Assembly (NCBI RefSeq): GCF_019320115.1
Contig: NC_089598.1
Span: 31,453,983 to 31,517,982, forward strand
Direction: 5' to 3'
DNA from: Miscanthus floridulus
Lineage: Eukaryota > Streptophyta > Magnoliopsida > Poales > Poaceae
Length of the DNA: 64,000 nt
In this document: piece by piece, positions 22,115 through 33,670 of the stretch
How positions within the stretch are numbered: the first letter of the stretch is position 1
Layout of the letters: every line of letters begins with the position of its first letter
The notes under the pieces: generated by a model
What the model saw: the letters and a program-made list of their open reading frames with translations, nothing else
What the model was told of the DNA's origin: nothing
Database searches by the model: none
Translations under genes and position numbers: made by a program

Positions 22115-24017
22115 TGTTTACACCAAAATTTGGAAAGAAGAATGTGGGAACTCAAAGCTCCCAAAGATCGTGGAATCAATTGCATAAAGGTCGATATCAG
22201 CTGGTTGAAATACAGCACTAGAATCGGCTCTCTTCGTATGACGCAAGTAGATAACAATAGAAAGCTACGGTTGGCGTCGGGAGAAACATGTCGGACTCTA
22301 CAAAAATGGAAAGATTAGGGCTCAAGTTATCTTAAATTAGGAATGTTTTTTCTTATGCAAAGATTGTAATGAGTCGTGCATAAGTAGGACTCATGTTTAG
22401 ATTCCGGATATAAATATTGGACCCCGGCTATTGTAAAGGACATCCAATTAATCAAATACAATTTACTTTTTTTCGGCTCCGTGCCAACCCTTAGGAGTAG
22501 GAGTAGAGTAGATCTCGGTGTGTTCTTCAGCAAGCAGGGCTGCATCAGTCCGGCTGGCCTCTGGCTTATTTGTAAGTACCATCATGGCTTATACTTCCAT
22601 TTGTACGGCTGCATCGATCCGGTCGACCTTCACTGTGAACTCTAGTATAAGCTAGTTATCGACTCTAGTCTAATTCAAGGACGGCTGCATCGATCCAGTC
22701 GACCTCCACTGCTCAAACTAGATTAAGGTCAAGTTATCGGCTCTACCTAAGGGTGGCGTCCTTCGGGTAGATTCATTAAGTTACCAATCTTGCTGATGTT
22801 CTTATTGTCATTAGTTTGCAGCAACATCAATCTGCCTGGTCAAGATCGATTTAGATCGGCCTCATATCCTTTTAGTCCGTCGTTCGCTTTGTCACAACAC
22901 GATGTTTCTTACTTTGAGCGACGGGTTATGTTTCATCGGCTGTTTTTACTTTGATCTTGATCGTGCATAGTACGTGGTTAAGGCATGTATAGTCTTGAAG
23001 AGGTTTGCTAGTTAGTTAAATCTAGTTTATAGTTCACTATTATGGTTGTAAGGATCCGGTCGATCCCCACTGATGGCACTATAGATTGGAGGATGCTAGT
23101 TAGTAAATTTATTCTCGATTAGGCGTGACCTTAACTGTTTGCTATGCCTGCATCGGCTAAATAGCCGATCGCCTATGCTTTAACGCCTACAGTGTGTCTC
23201 CATGATTCTGTTAAATGTGAATAGATCTATTTACTTTGAAGGTTTGATTTGTTGTCTTTATCACGGCTGCATCGATCCGGTTGAACCCCACTGTTAGAGA
23301 CAGCAGGTTAAGTCTGATGAGTCCATAGGTTTGTCCGCGTGAAATAGTCGATTGTTCACACGCTGTAGTCCCTTTTCACCAGAATTGGCTATTTTAGCCG
23401 ATTCGCCTAAGCCTCCACGTATAGCATATCTTTCGGAAAGCCTGTCGAAGTATAGATGATTTTACGGATTCTAAGGTTTTAGTTTGTTATTATCATCATA
23501 GCTGCCATCAATCCGGTCGAACCTCACTGTTGATGGTAACAGATTAGATTTAGAGCGTTTGTAGGTCCATTTGTATTAGACAATCAATTTGTTCGCATGC
23601 TATATCCTTTCTCGTTGGATTCATCGGCTCAATGATTCATACCGGTAATATCCACCTAGCTGATGATTTCACTTATATCTGCGGCCATTGTACTTATCAA
23701 CATAAAATCAAGCGCGATCCATAAGCTCTACTGTCTGTAACAGCCGATTTCTGTGTGTATCGGCTATTTAGTCGATTTTCTCATCTGGCTACTCCCAAAG
23801 CGGCACACTTGGAACTGTCTGGGCAAAGACCGGCATGTTCCACCTTAAATTACTGATAAACTTTCTCTTCTTGTCAATTGCAGGTCAAATTGACTAGCAC
23901 GCCTAGGGAGGAATTCGTAGGATCGGTTAACCCTGCGTTGAAGCCAAGTGGATCTCTGGGCTCATCCTAAGCAGATCCTTCTGGCTTGCTGTGTGTCGAC
24001 GTATTTTCCTGCCGACA
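22115..24017 (+). repeat. 3' LTR of the Tat element
   Basis: Same length (1903 bp) as the 5' LTR. It ends GACA followed by TCTAG. A hand count over the first ~220 aligned bases gives about 16 transitions and 5 transversions against the 5' LTR. Later parts look more similar. Confidence 0.93.
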
Positions 24018-24022
24018 TCTAG

Positions 24023-26083
24023 TAATGTGTATTATGGCTTTTGTTTTCCCTTTGGGCATACTATTATGGGCAATATCGTGAGTCCGAGTGCATCACCACA
24101 CCACGGGACCAGCAATGGTGGTGCCACTGCCACTCTATCAACGTTGGGCGCTATGGGGGCGCAACCACTATCTCCGTCTTTTGCCTCAGAGTTCGGCCTC
24201 CGTACGTGTTGTCATGGAGCTAGGGTTTCACACTGACATGTACACAGTGTGGTTTGCTATTGACCTAGCAAGAACCTAGCTAATACAACTTGTTGCTGCT
24301 GATGATGATGAATGACTCAAGTGAACTGCCCTGTAGATGGCAGAGTGGACTAGGGATGCATGCCTTAAAATAATGGTGAATAAGAATGATTGAATGAACC
24401 TTTGTTTAATTAATTCTATTAATAATTGAATTATGAATACATATCAATGTCCCTCTTTACATGATTGATATCAGCAATTGTCCAGTTAATTCACCTAAAC
24501 CAAGCTATCAATCCATCGATCACTCCACTAGTCGAGTTTGAACAAATTAACCCCATAAATCTTTAGTATGTGTCCCAAAAAATCATCTAGGTCCACATGC
24601 ATATCGTGGCAACCATTATAAGGATACATATGAGAGCAAGTTTTAAATGTTTAATTACAAGTCTTACTCATATTATAGGTTCTCAAATTAAATCAACAAT
24701 CTTATAAAGACCTATCCTTCTATACATGATATATATATATATACATGTGAAGATGATATCAACATTAGATGCTATTAGTTGAGCTAGATGCCCATCCTAG
24801 TAGATTCCCCTAGGCCTAAACTTACAAATACACAACACAATAATACTAGATATAACAATAAAGTAAGCGCTTTTGCCCTCGGGGCGTCACCGCCATAATT
24901 TGGATGTGCTCCAACCATGCATTCACTTTGCTGACCCCGATGGAACAACATGGTAACATCACCCTTTAGGTAGTTGGAAAACAACTTAGCAGCATCACCG
25001 TAAGTATAATGATACTTGTAGGACGTATCCAATACTAAGTTTTGGTGGATGCACAAGGCTTAATAATTTTGAGTGAACCAATATAATATGAAAAAGATTT
25101 TGATGAAGTGGTAATAAATAAATGACATGGCATCGACGACTTACAATTCAATCATCAAGCATTTGAACAAATAAAGTGATCATGTAACATGAGCTCAATC
25201 TTCCATAATCCTGATTTCGAGACTCTACTATTGAAGTAAAAGTAAGAGAGTGTGCTCATAACCGAGGGCACGGCAATTTGGATTGATTAAAAACCCTGGA
25301 TGGGTGTACAACTTTTTCCAACATGGAAACAAGGCCAACGTCCATACAACCCATCAATCTGTAAGAGGTAACTCATGCCTCCAACCTTTCTCATGCTGGG
25401 CTAAGACACCCAATTAAGGTCGTAAAGGTTAGGGGTACCAGCATTGTTACTCATCTACTCCTTGCCCCAAGATGCACCAAATCCTTAGAGTGAACCGGCA
25501 CAGCATGGTACTCAGCTTATCATTCCAATCAACAAACATGTGGTTTTCACAGAAATGTGTTCATATATAAAAGAATGACTCATCGGTCCTTAATCTACCC
25601 AAGCAAGCCTATGCCATTTGGATACCACTCCCAACATGGCCATACACTTGCTCAAGTCTCGAGTCAAAGCTCATACTTTCTCACCTTTTAGATCTTTCTC
25701 AACTACAAGTTCTAGTTAACAAAGCACCTATAAGCTTGCGAGTGGTGGTGACCTTGCCACCTCTCGACTTCTACCTATGCAACATGACTAAGAAATTAAA
25801 TTGTGACATCTACACTATAACATACTTTATCTAGGATGTGTTGTTCTTAAAGCAAGGAGGGTGAATGCCACAAATAGGTTCAACTCAAACATATGCACTA
25901 TGTAAAACATTACAACACACTAATAAATTTAGACCCAAAATAAAGGTTGAAGATATAACTGTGCCTGCCTTAGATTTTCGGTGCTTTGTAACTCATCAAC
26001 CCACATCCAAGGATCATGGCACTCCAGAATGTCATTCACTAGATAATTAAATAGATGCATAGAATTAGATAAAAAATCCGTGA
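24023..26083. other. Gene-poor region
   Basis: No supported gene. 24500-25860 looks like decayed repeat DNA without recognisable ends. A small ATATATATAT stretch lies near 24731. Confidence 0.45.
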
Positions 26084-26127
26084 ATGCACATGTATATGAA
26101 ATGCAAAAGGTATGCTTTTGAAAAGAG

Positions 26128-26424
26128 TCATGATAAAGCAACAGTGCAAGGAGGGAGCAGTAGCTGCAATCTGCAAAGCACACCACTGGTCTCCTGGCTC
26201 ATAGTCCATATCTCAACAAGAAGCCCCTGGAGTTTACATCTAATAGCTCTAGCGTCGGCGGCCACTCTTGCCCTGGCGTCCAACCCAAAGCACCATCGGT
26301 TATCGCTCCGCACCTGTTGCTCAATCTTGTCGTGCATAGGTGACTGGCGTGGGTCGGGCTCACCTCGCCGCTCGCGCAGAGACTTGGCTTCCCTCACCAT
26401 TAAGCTAAGATAGCCAAAAATTCT
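26128..26424 (-). pseudogene. Exon-like open fragment of unknown origin
   Basis: On the minus strand an open stretch starts after a possible acceptor (ATCTTAG at about 26407). It encodes a charged helical segment (MVREAKSLRERRGEPDPRQS ... DARARVAADARAIRC) to a stop at 26128. Codon use is GC-rich relative to the flanks, which suggests true coding ancestry. I do not recognise the family. It adjoins the repeat block at 26428, so it may be a gene fragment left beside or captured by transposons. Confidence 0.3.
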
Positions 26425-26684
26425 GTAACCAAATGTGTAACTAGTGAACAAATGAGCAAAACACTAATGCTAAAATCCATTGAATACTACTACAGACCTT
26501 AGTACGGCACGTTAATCATGTCAGAATTGTCAGACACAATAAATATTGCTTACATGTCCTAAAAAAAGCTTCTTTCTGCTTTGTTCGAGACAAGATTTCC
26601 TGAGTTTTTATGAAATTCAACAATTCAATGATGCATACGCAATTCACGCTGGTGGTTGGAGCTACATTGAAAGCATGCAACATA

Positions 26685-26811
26685 CTCCCTCCGTCTACAA
26701 AAGAATACAACTATGAGATCCGTACCAGTCAAATTAGCTCAAAATTAACTAAATTTATAGTAAATAATATTAGCATTTATGTCTCTAAATAGATTTATTA
26801 TAAAAATATAA
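26685..26811. mobile_element. Truncated Stowaway-like MITE (half copy)
   Basis: Begins after TA with CTCCCTCCGTCTACAAAAGA and matches, in reverse complement, the full copy at 29751-30007. It stops abruptly at about 26811, where LTR sequence begins. The upstream flank (26428-26684) also matches the flank of the full copy. Confidence 0.75.
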
Positions 26812-26926
26812 GTTAAAACCCATGGAATTTGTCAGTTAAAACCCTAAGTCTATGTTGGTGATCCATTTTAGTCATTTATATAAGTTATATTGAAGATTTG
26901 TGATGAATGTTAACTACAGTCAACAG

Positions 26927-28453
26927 TGGTCACCGCCACCCCTAGGGCAGTGCCACCACCACCCTATCCGGTGCCCCTAATGGCTAGTGAAACTAGCCGT
27001 TGGATGACCATTGAAGGGCACCACCTACACCTATCCGGTGCCACCGTCACCTGTCTGGTGCCCTCGCAGAAAGTGTTCCAAAGGGGTAACGACTCTATTT
27101 GCTTGTGGGCTTATAAATAGAGGTGGTGGCCAGCCTTGGCCACTCTCTTGGCACTTTCCACACCTGTGTACACCCTTTGGTAGCTGAGCAAACTCAATCC
27201 ACTCACTTGCACACTTGATTTCATCATTTGAGTGAGATTAGAAAGCCTCTAGTGCATTGCTTAGTGATCTAGCATTGTGTGGCACTAGTTGGGTGATTTG
27301 GGTTGGTGAAGATCTTGTTACTCTTGGTGTTTGCCGACACCTAGATGGCCCGGTGATTAGAGATTTAATCAGAAAACCGCCAAGGGGGACCTTTTCGTTA
27401 AAGGAAATCGTGTAATTCCGTAGTATAACCAACGTGAGAAGACTCTAGAAGACTCCAGGAGGCTCTCCACCAAAGTGGAGCCCAAGCCCCTGCCATGTGG
27501 GGCCAGCCGGACTGTGGACCCCTCCGTCAGCCGCCGCATTGCTATGTCGGTTCTCCACCGCCTTAAAGATCACATCTACGCCGCCCTTTTATGTCGGTTT
27601 GATCCGAAGGTCTAGGATCCTTGAAGGCCCTTATATATACCTATCTGTACCCCGCTGCTAGTGGCATTGGCATTTGATCCTAAGAGCCTAAAGACCAGAA
27701 ACCCTAATTCATATTTCCACCAGGATCAGAGCTAGCAATCAAGAGAAGATTAGTCCTCAATAGGATCTAGTCTTGTATTAGAGATAGAGAAATAGAGCAA
27801 GAGGGAAGAGTTTGGAGGAAGTGCTGGCTTGTTGGTGCTCTCTCTACGGCTTGTACCCTAGTAGAATCAAGTTCTTGTGTCTTTCCCGGCGGAGTGCCAA
27901 AGGCAACTCTAGTGGATTGTGCGTGGCTTGGGGATCCTCATCTTATGTTGGTTGTGCGGCACCCGGTTGTGGGTTAGACGTGTGATGTCTATTAGCGCGT
28001 GAACCTCCAAGTGAGTGAATTGCCACAACGGGACTAGCTTGCCGGCAAGCAAGTGAATCTCGGAGGAAAAATCATTATGCCATCATTATATCTTTGGTAT
28101 TCTTTGGTATTCATTGATTAATCACTTGCCACAGCGGTATATCTCCTTTACCCATCTCTTGCATTACTTTATGTATTTACCTTGTGTAGAGCTTGTGGTA
28201 GTTGTAGCTAGTTGTGTAGCTTAGCTTCTTAGTTGTAATTAGTTCCTAGCTAGCTCAACTAGTGTAGAGAGTAGCGACAGAGCTCTTGAGTGCCTAGTGA
28301 TCATAATTGACTAGAGTTATTGGTAGGTGGCTTGCATTTTTAGTAGGCTAGTGCAACACTTGCTTCACCTCATAATTATCTAACCTCTTGGCTTAGTGTT
28401 GTTGTAGTTTTTTAATAGGCTATTCACCCTCCTCTAGCCATTAGGACCTTTTA
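26927..28453 (+). mobile_element. LTR of the GAATAGCC family, left palindrome copy, 5' truncated
   Basis: Ends with the family signature GGCTATTCACCC and CTAGCCATTAGGACCTTTT. It contains the accessory stretches CCGGTGCC and GACTAGCTTGCCGGCAAGCA. Its 5' end is cut by the Athila LTR start. The interior is interrupted by the patch at 27361-27877. Boundaries come from comparison with the complete copy at 49653-51619. Confidence 0.75.
27361..27877 (+). repeat. Athila LTR segment embedded in the GAATAGCC-family LTR
   Basis: Matches 32508-33021 in direct orientation (ATTTAATCAGAAAACCGCC through GTACCCTAG). The right palindrome arm lacks it and instead has about 58 bp of normal family sequence. Edges share short homologies with both partners (GAT at the left, GTTCTT at the right). 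Confidence 0.8.
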
Positions 28454-28790
28454 ACAAGTGTTTCATATGGATGTTGCAAAACTAGATCAAGATATTGCAT
28501 ATATTGCAATGGATGTACACGTACGTTGCAAGCGTGTGTTCTAAATGTTTCAGACGTATGTTTGCAAGTGTGTTTATCTGGATGTTACATGTTGTTTCAC
28601 ACATATGTTGCATGTGTTTTATCTAGATGTTGCATATATTTTGCAATGGCTTTTTCAAGCATTTATCAGATGTTTTTACAAGTGTTTCAGACGTATGCTG
28701 TAAATATTTCAACTATTTTGAACGTATGTTGCAAATGTTTTAGTTTGATGTTTCAAAAGTAGATCGGGTGTTGCATCTTCCTCCTCACAC
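28454..28790. repeat. Degenerate TGTTTCA/TTGCA-rich repeat
   Basis: Internal units vary around GTTTCAGACGTATGTTGCAA and GGATGTTGCAT. The same type recurs inverted at 30990-31305 and as a relic at 37576-37700. It looks like part of a grass transposon whose ends are not visible. Confidence 0.65.
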
Positions 28791-29502
28791 CTTTTGCTGC
28801 CTCGCTCGGTGTCTCCTCTTCTCGATGCTGGTCATGTTCGGGCGGCATGGGCCCGTGTGGGGGCGGGCGAGGTGGGTGGGGTGAATCATTTGAGTGGTGC
28901 GGAATCCGAGTAGGAGGGGCATGCGGCACAGGCACGGGGAGCTACGTCCGGACATGGGCCTAGGACAGGACATTCGGGCGCTAGCTTGACTATAAGCTAT
29001 TTAGGGGTAAAAAATCATATCTACCATCTTTCGTCCGAACGAGTCGAGTCTGATTTTTTTTAAGTCAGACACATGAGTGCGCCGCTTATGAGAAAAAAAA
29101 ATCTAGATAGCGAAACATGTGTCCACATCCTGTCCATTAATTAAGATTTGCAGGCCAGACCAAACCCTACAGTTCGGGCTAGGCCAAATTTGCTCAGTGG
29201 TCTCGGCTCTAGATGAGAGGAGCACGTTATAAATTTCAAGTAGAGAAAGGTCCGTTGCGTAAGTTCTTGGCATAGGATCGGTGCGTGAGCAGAACTAAGA
29301 AAAGTGTAAGGTGTAAGACGAAGGAAATTTTGGAGTGTTGTTTTGTTTTGTATTCTGCCAAGCATAAATTGCACCCACCATATAAAACTTGTATGGTTTT
29401 ATCACTTTGATCCAACTTGTAAAACTTGCAAGCAAATGCATAAACTGACCAAATATATGCATGTACGGTTACATGTACACAAAATAGTGTATTTTTGTCT
29501 CT

Positions 29503-29750
29503 ATAACAGGTGGTGTGGATGGTTTTGTGTTCTCATTTGTATTTATGTACGAGCACACATTGATTTTCTTTGTTTGTGGCAATCGACTTCAACAGCTTGG
29601 AGACGGAGCACCCGATCATGATTCATAATTGTTCTTCTATTTTTATTCAAACTTTCTAATTTTTACGTATCGACGACCTTCAATTCATTGTCTTCTGCAG
29701 GGTTGCGAACTCAGGAGCATACATCTAGGAAAGAAATTCTTGCTCAGATG
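29503..29750. other. Palindrome spacer with exon-like pieces
   Basis: Single-copy in this window. There are two short exon-like stretches on the plus strand: around 29580-29620 (ATCGACTTCAACAGCTTGGA), and 29701-29748 after TTCTGCAG (AACTCAGGAGCATACATCTA). Too short to identify; they may be fragments of a disrupted gene. Confidence 0.3.
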
Positions 29751-30007
29751 GTTCCTCAGTCCACAAAAGAATGCAATTCTCATTTTTTCAGAAGTCAAAC
29801 AATTTAACTTTGACTAAAATTATATAAAAAGATATTAACATTCATGATACAAAATAGATATTGTTAGATTAGTTGTATAATATATTTTTATAATAAATCT
29901 ATTTAGAGACATAATTGCTAATATTATTTACTATAAATTTGGTTAAATTTGAGCTAATTTGACCGGAACGGATCTCATAGTTGTATTCTTTTGTAGACGG
30001 ATGGAGT
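29751..30007. mobile_element. Stowaway-like MITE, full copy in the palindrome centre
   Basis: Ends read CCTCAGTCCACAAAAGAATG and TTCTTTTGTAGACGGATGGAG, the degenerate CTCCCTCCGTCC type of grass Stowaway-like MITE. Its flank 30008-30256 equals the inverted flank at 26428-26684. Confidence 0.75.
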
Positions 30008-30258
30008 ATGTTGCATGCTTTCAATGTAGCTCCAACCACCAGCGTGAATTGCCTATGCATCATCGAATTGTTGAATTTCATAAAAACTCAGGAAATCATG
30101 TCTCGAACAAAAGAAGCTTTTTTAGGACATGTAAGCAATATTTATTATGTCTAACAATTCTGACATGATTAACGTGCCGTACTAAGGTCTGTAGTAGTAT
30201 TCAATGGATTTTAGCATTAGTGTTTTGTTCATTTGTTCACTAGTTACACATTTGGTTC

Positions 30259-32487
30259 AGAGACAAAAATACACTATTTTGTGTACATGTAACCATAGAT
30301 GCATATATTTGGTAAGTTTATGCATTTGCTTGCAGGTTTTACAAGTTGGATCAAAGTGATAAAACCATACAAGTTTTATATGGTGGGTGCAATTTATGCT
30401 TGGCAGAATACAAAACAAAACAACACTCCAAAATTTTCTTCGCCTTACACCTTACACTTTTCTTAGTTCTGCTCACGCACCGATCCTATGCCAAGAACTT
30501 ACGCAACGAACCTTTCTCTACTTGAAATTTATAACACGCTCCTCTCATCTAGAGCCGAGACCACCGAGCAAATTTGGCCTAGCCCGAACTGTAGGGTTTG
30601 GTCTGGCCCACAAATCTTAACTAATGGACAGGATGTGGACACATGTTTCGCTATCTACAATTTTTTTTCTCATAAGCAGCGCACTCAGGTGTCCGACTTA
30701 AAAAAAATCAGACTCGACTCGTTCGGAGGAAAGATGGTAGATATGATTTTTTACCCCTAAATAGCTTATAGTCAAGCTAGCGCCTGAACGTCCGGTCCTA
30801 GGCCCATGTCCGGACGTAGCTCCCCGCGCCTGTGTCGCATGCCCCTCCTACTCGGATTCCGTGCCACTCAAATGACTCACCCCGCCCACCTCGCCCGCCC
30901 CCACGTGGGCCCATGCCGCCCGAACATGACCAGCATCGAGAAGAGGAGACACCGAGCGAGGCAGCAAAAGGCGTGAGGAGGAAGATGCAACACCCGATCT
31001 ACTTTTGAAACATCAAACTAAAATATTTGCAACACACGTTCAAAATAGTTGAAATATTTGTAGCATACGTCCGAAACACTTGTAAAAATATCTGATAAAT
31101 GCTTGAAAAAGCCATTGCAAAAATATATGCAACATCTAGATAAAACACATGCAACATATGTGTGAAACAACATGTAACATCCAGATAAACACACTTGCAA
31201 ACATACGTCTGAAACATTTAGAACACACGCTTGCAACGTACGTGTACATCCATTGCAATATATGCAATATCTTGATCTAGTTTTGCAACATCCATATGAA
31301 ACACTTGTTAAAAGGTCCTAATGGCTAGAGGAGGGTGAATAGCCTATTAAAAAACTACAACAACACTAAGCCAAGAGGTTAGATACTTATGAGGTGAAGC
31401 AAGTGTTGCACTAGCCTACTAAAAATGCAAGCCACCTACAAACAACTCTAGTCAATTATGATCACTAGGCACTCAAGAGCTCTGTTGCTACTCTCTACAC
31501 TAATTGAGCTAGCTAGGAACTAATAACAACTAAGAAGCTAAGCTACACAACTAGCTACAACTACCACAAGCTCTACACAAGGTAAATACATAAAGTAATG
31601 CAAGAGATGGGTAAAGGAGATATACCACCATGGCAAGTGATCAATCAATGAATACCAAAGAGATAATGATGGCACAATGATTTTTCCTCCGAGATTCTCT
31701 TGCTTGCTGGCAAGCTAGTCCTGTTGTAGCAATTCACTCACTTGGAGGTTCACGCGCTAATTGGCATCACACGCCTAACCCGCAACCGGGTGCCACACAA
31801 CCAACATAAGATGAGGATCCCCAAGCCACGCACAATCCACTAGAGTTGCCTTTGGTGCTCCGCCGAGGAAGACACAAGAACCCCTCATAATCACAATTAT
31901 CAGAGCCAGAGATAATCACCTTCCTCCTCTTGATGATCCTCTAATCATCGGGCCATCTAGGTGTCGGCAAACACCAAGAGTAACAAGATCTCCACCAACC
32001 CAAATCGCCCAACTAGTGCCACACGATGCTAGATCACTAAGCAATGCACTAGAGGCTCTCTAATCTCACTCAAATGATGAAATCAAGTGTGCAAGTGAGT
32101 GGATTGAGTTTGCTTAGCTGCCAAAGGGTGTACACAGGTGTGGAAAGTGCCAAGAGAGTGGCCAAGGATGGCCACCACCTCTCTTTATAAGCCCATAAGC
32201 AAATAGAGCCGTTACCCATTTGGAACACTTTCTACGAGGGCACCGGACAGGTGACGGTGGCACCGTATAGGTGTAGGTGGTGCCCCTCCAACGGTCATCC
32301 AACGACTAGTTTCACTAGCCATTGGGGCACCGGATAGGGTGGTGGTGGCACTGCCCTAGGGGTGGCGGTGACCACAGTTGATGGTAGTTAACATTCATCA
32401 CAAACCATCAATATAACTTATATAAATGACTAAAATGGATCACCAACATAGACTTAGGGTTTTAACTGACAAATTTCATGAGTTTTG
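30259..32487 (-). repeat. Right arm of the large imperfect palindrome
   Basis: Reverse complement of 26812-29502 without the 510-bp patch. It begins AGAGACAAAAATACACTATT and continues into an Athila LTR that, unlike the left arm, is complete. Confidence 0.88.
31309..32375 (-). mobile_element. LTR of the GAATAGCC family, right palindrome copy
   Basis: Starts AAAAGGTCCTAATGGCTAG and reads inward with the family order. It is truncated at 32375 by the Athila LTR. It keeps the stretch missing from the left copy (31880-31945). Confidence 0.75.
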
Positions 32488-33573
32488 GTGAATTTGTGTT
32501 TCCAACAGGATTTAATCAGAAAACCGCCAAGGGGGACCTTTTTGTCAAAGGAAATCGCGTAATTCCATAACATAACCAATGTGAGAAGACTCTAGAAGAC
32601 TCCAGGAGTCTCTCCACCAAAGTGGAGCCCGAGCCCCTACCATGTGGGGCCAGTCGGTCTATGGGCCCCTTCATCAGCCACCACGTTGCTATGTCGGTTC
32701 TCCACCGCCTCAAAGATCACATCTATGCCATCCTTTTAAGTCGGTTTGATCCGAAGGTCTAGGATCCTTGAAGGCCCCTATACATATCTATTTGTACCCC
32801 CCTGCTAGAGGCATTGGCATTTGATCCTAAGAGCCTAAAGGCCAGAAACCCTAATTCATATTTCCACCAGGATCAGAGCTAGCAATCAAGAGAAGATTAG
32901 TCCTTAATAGGATCTAGTCTTGTATTAGAGATAGAGAGATAGAGTGAGAGGGAAGAGTTTGGAGGAAGTGTCGGCCTATTAGTGCTCTCTCTACAGCTTG
33001 TACCCTAGCAGAATCCAGTTCTTATTGAGCTTGCTTATGAGATTCTCTAGTAATCGACTTCTAATTCAAGTAAACATCTTGTTCATATTGTTCGCTAGGT
33101 TTGTGACTCTCTTTTGAGTACTTTAATCCTTGTAGCACCTGGGTTAAAGTAGTATTCATAGTGTAAGCATGGTGCTTAGACTTGGTTACTCATGGATGTA
33201 CCCTATATTCTGGATCGGTGGTAACTCGCGAGGGTGACTCTTATAGCCTTTGTAGTCCACCTTCCATTTGTAGGCCTAGAAGGACCTTGTTACTATAGGA
33301 AACATACTCTGCCTATGTTTTCTTTAGTAATATCCACAGAATTGAACAATAGAAGACAATGCTTACCGAAGTTAGAACTAAAAGACCCTTGCGATCTCCT
33401 CTACGCACCTATTATCTAGCCTTGATTGTGAAGTTGGGTTAAGTTAGATTTAGTTATTCTCACACATATTTCCTCGAGATTGATATAAAACTAGGTACTC
33501 CTGGTGAAGTGCTACATTGGTATAATATATGTGCGCTTGCGAATTATTCTGTGTGCATTAATTTATACCAACA
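32376..33573 (+). repeat. Athila-like LTR
   Basis: About 1198 bp, from AGTTGATGGTAGTTAAC to TTTATACCAACA, followed at once by a primer binding site. Same family as the LTRs of the 38112-48654 element (shared AAACTGACAAATT / TTTGGTGAAT and GGCATTTGATCCTAAG-type stretches). Confidence 0.8.
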
Positions 33574-33581
33574 AGCATTTC

Positions 33582-33599
33582 TGGCACCGTTGCCGGGGA
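33582..33599 (+). other. Primer binding site, tRNA-Asp type
   Basis: TGGCACCGTTGCCGGGGA is one base off the complement of the 3' end of plant tRNA-Asp, the primer used by Athila-lineage elements. Other copies: 35029-35047 and, inverted, 43720-43742. Confidence 0.8.
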
Positions 33600-33670
33600 A
33601 ACAGTTGCTGAGTTAACTTTGAACCTAGATTATCCTTGTATCATTATTCTTTTATTCTTTTCCTTTTACC

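Larger units (their letters stand above)
11046..24017 (+). mobile_element. Complete but decayed Tat-lineage Ty3/gypsy retrotransposon (12,972 bp)
   Basis: Two LTRs of identical length (1903 bp; 11046-12948 and 22115-24017) start TGTTTACACC and end GACA. They are flanked by a perfect 5-bp TSD, TCTAG (11041-11045, 24018-24022). Order inside is gag, protease, reverse transcriptase, RNase H, a second archaeal-type RNase H, and integrase. The dual RNase H places it in the Tat lineage (RIRE2/Grande-like in grasses). An antisense gene lies between integrase and the 3' LTR. All coding regions carry stops or frame breaks. A hAT-type MITE (16681-17198) is nested in the reverse transcriptase. It is inactive as an autonomous element. 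Confidence 0.93.
26812..29502 (+). repeat. Left arm of a large imperfect palindrome
   Basis: Matches 30259-32487 in reverse complement, block by block: Athila LTR start (26812-26926), LTR of the GAATAGCC family (26927-28453), a TGTTTCA/TTGCA-rich repeat (28454-28790), a GC-rich block (28790-29130), and a block ending GTATTTTTGTCTCT. It is longer than the right arm because of a ~510-bp patch at 27361-27877. Confidence 0.88.

Noticed and set aside
11046..24017. CRISPR-like or defence system reading of the repeated LTR motif
   Set aside because: Copies are irregularly spaced within retrotransposon LTRs in a plant genome; no spacers or cas genes.
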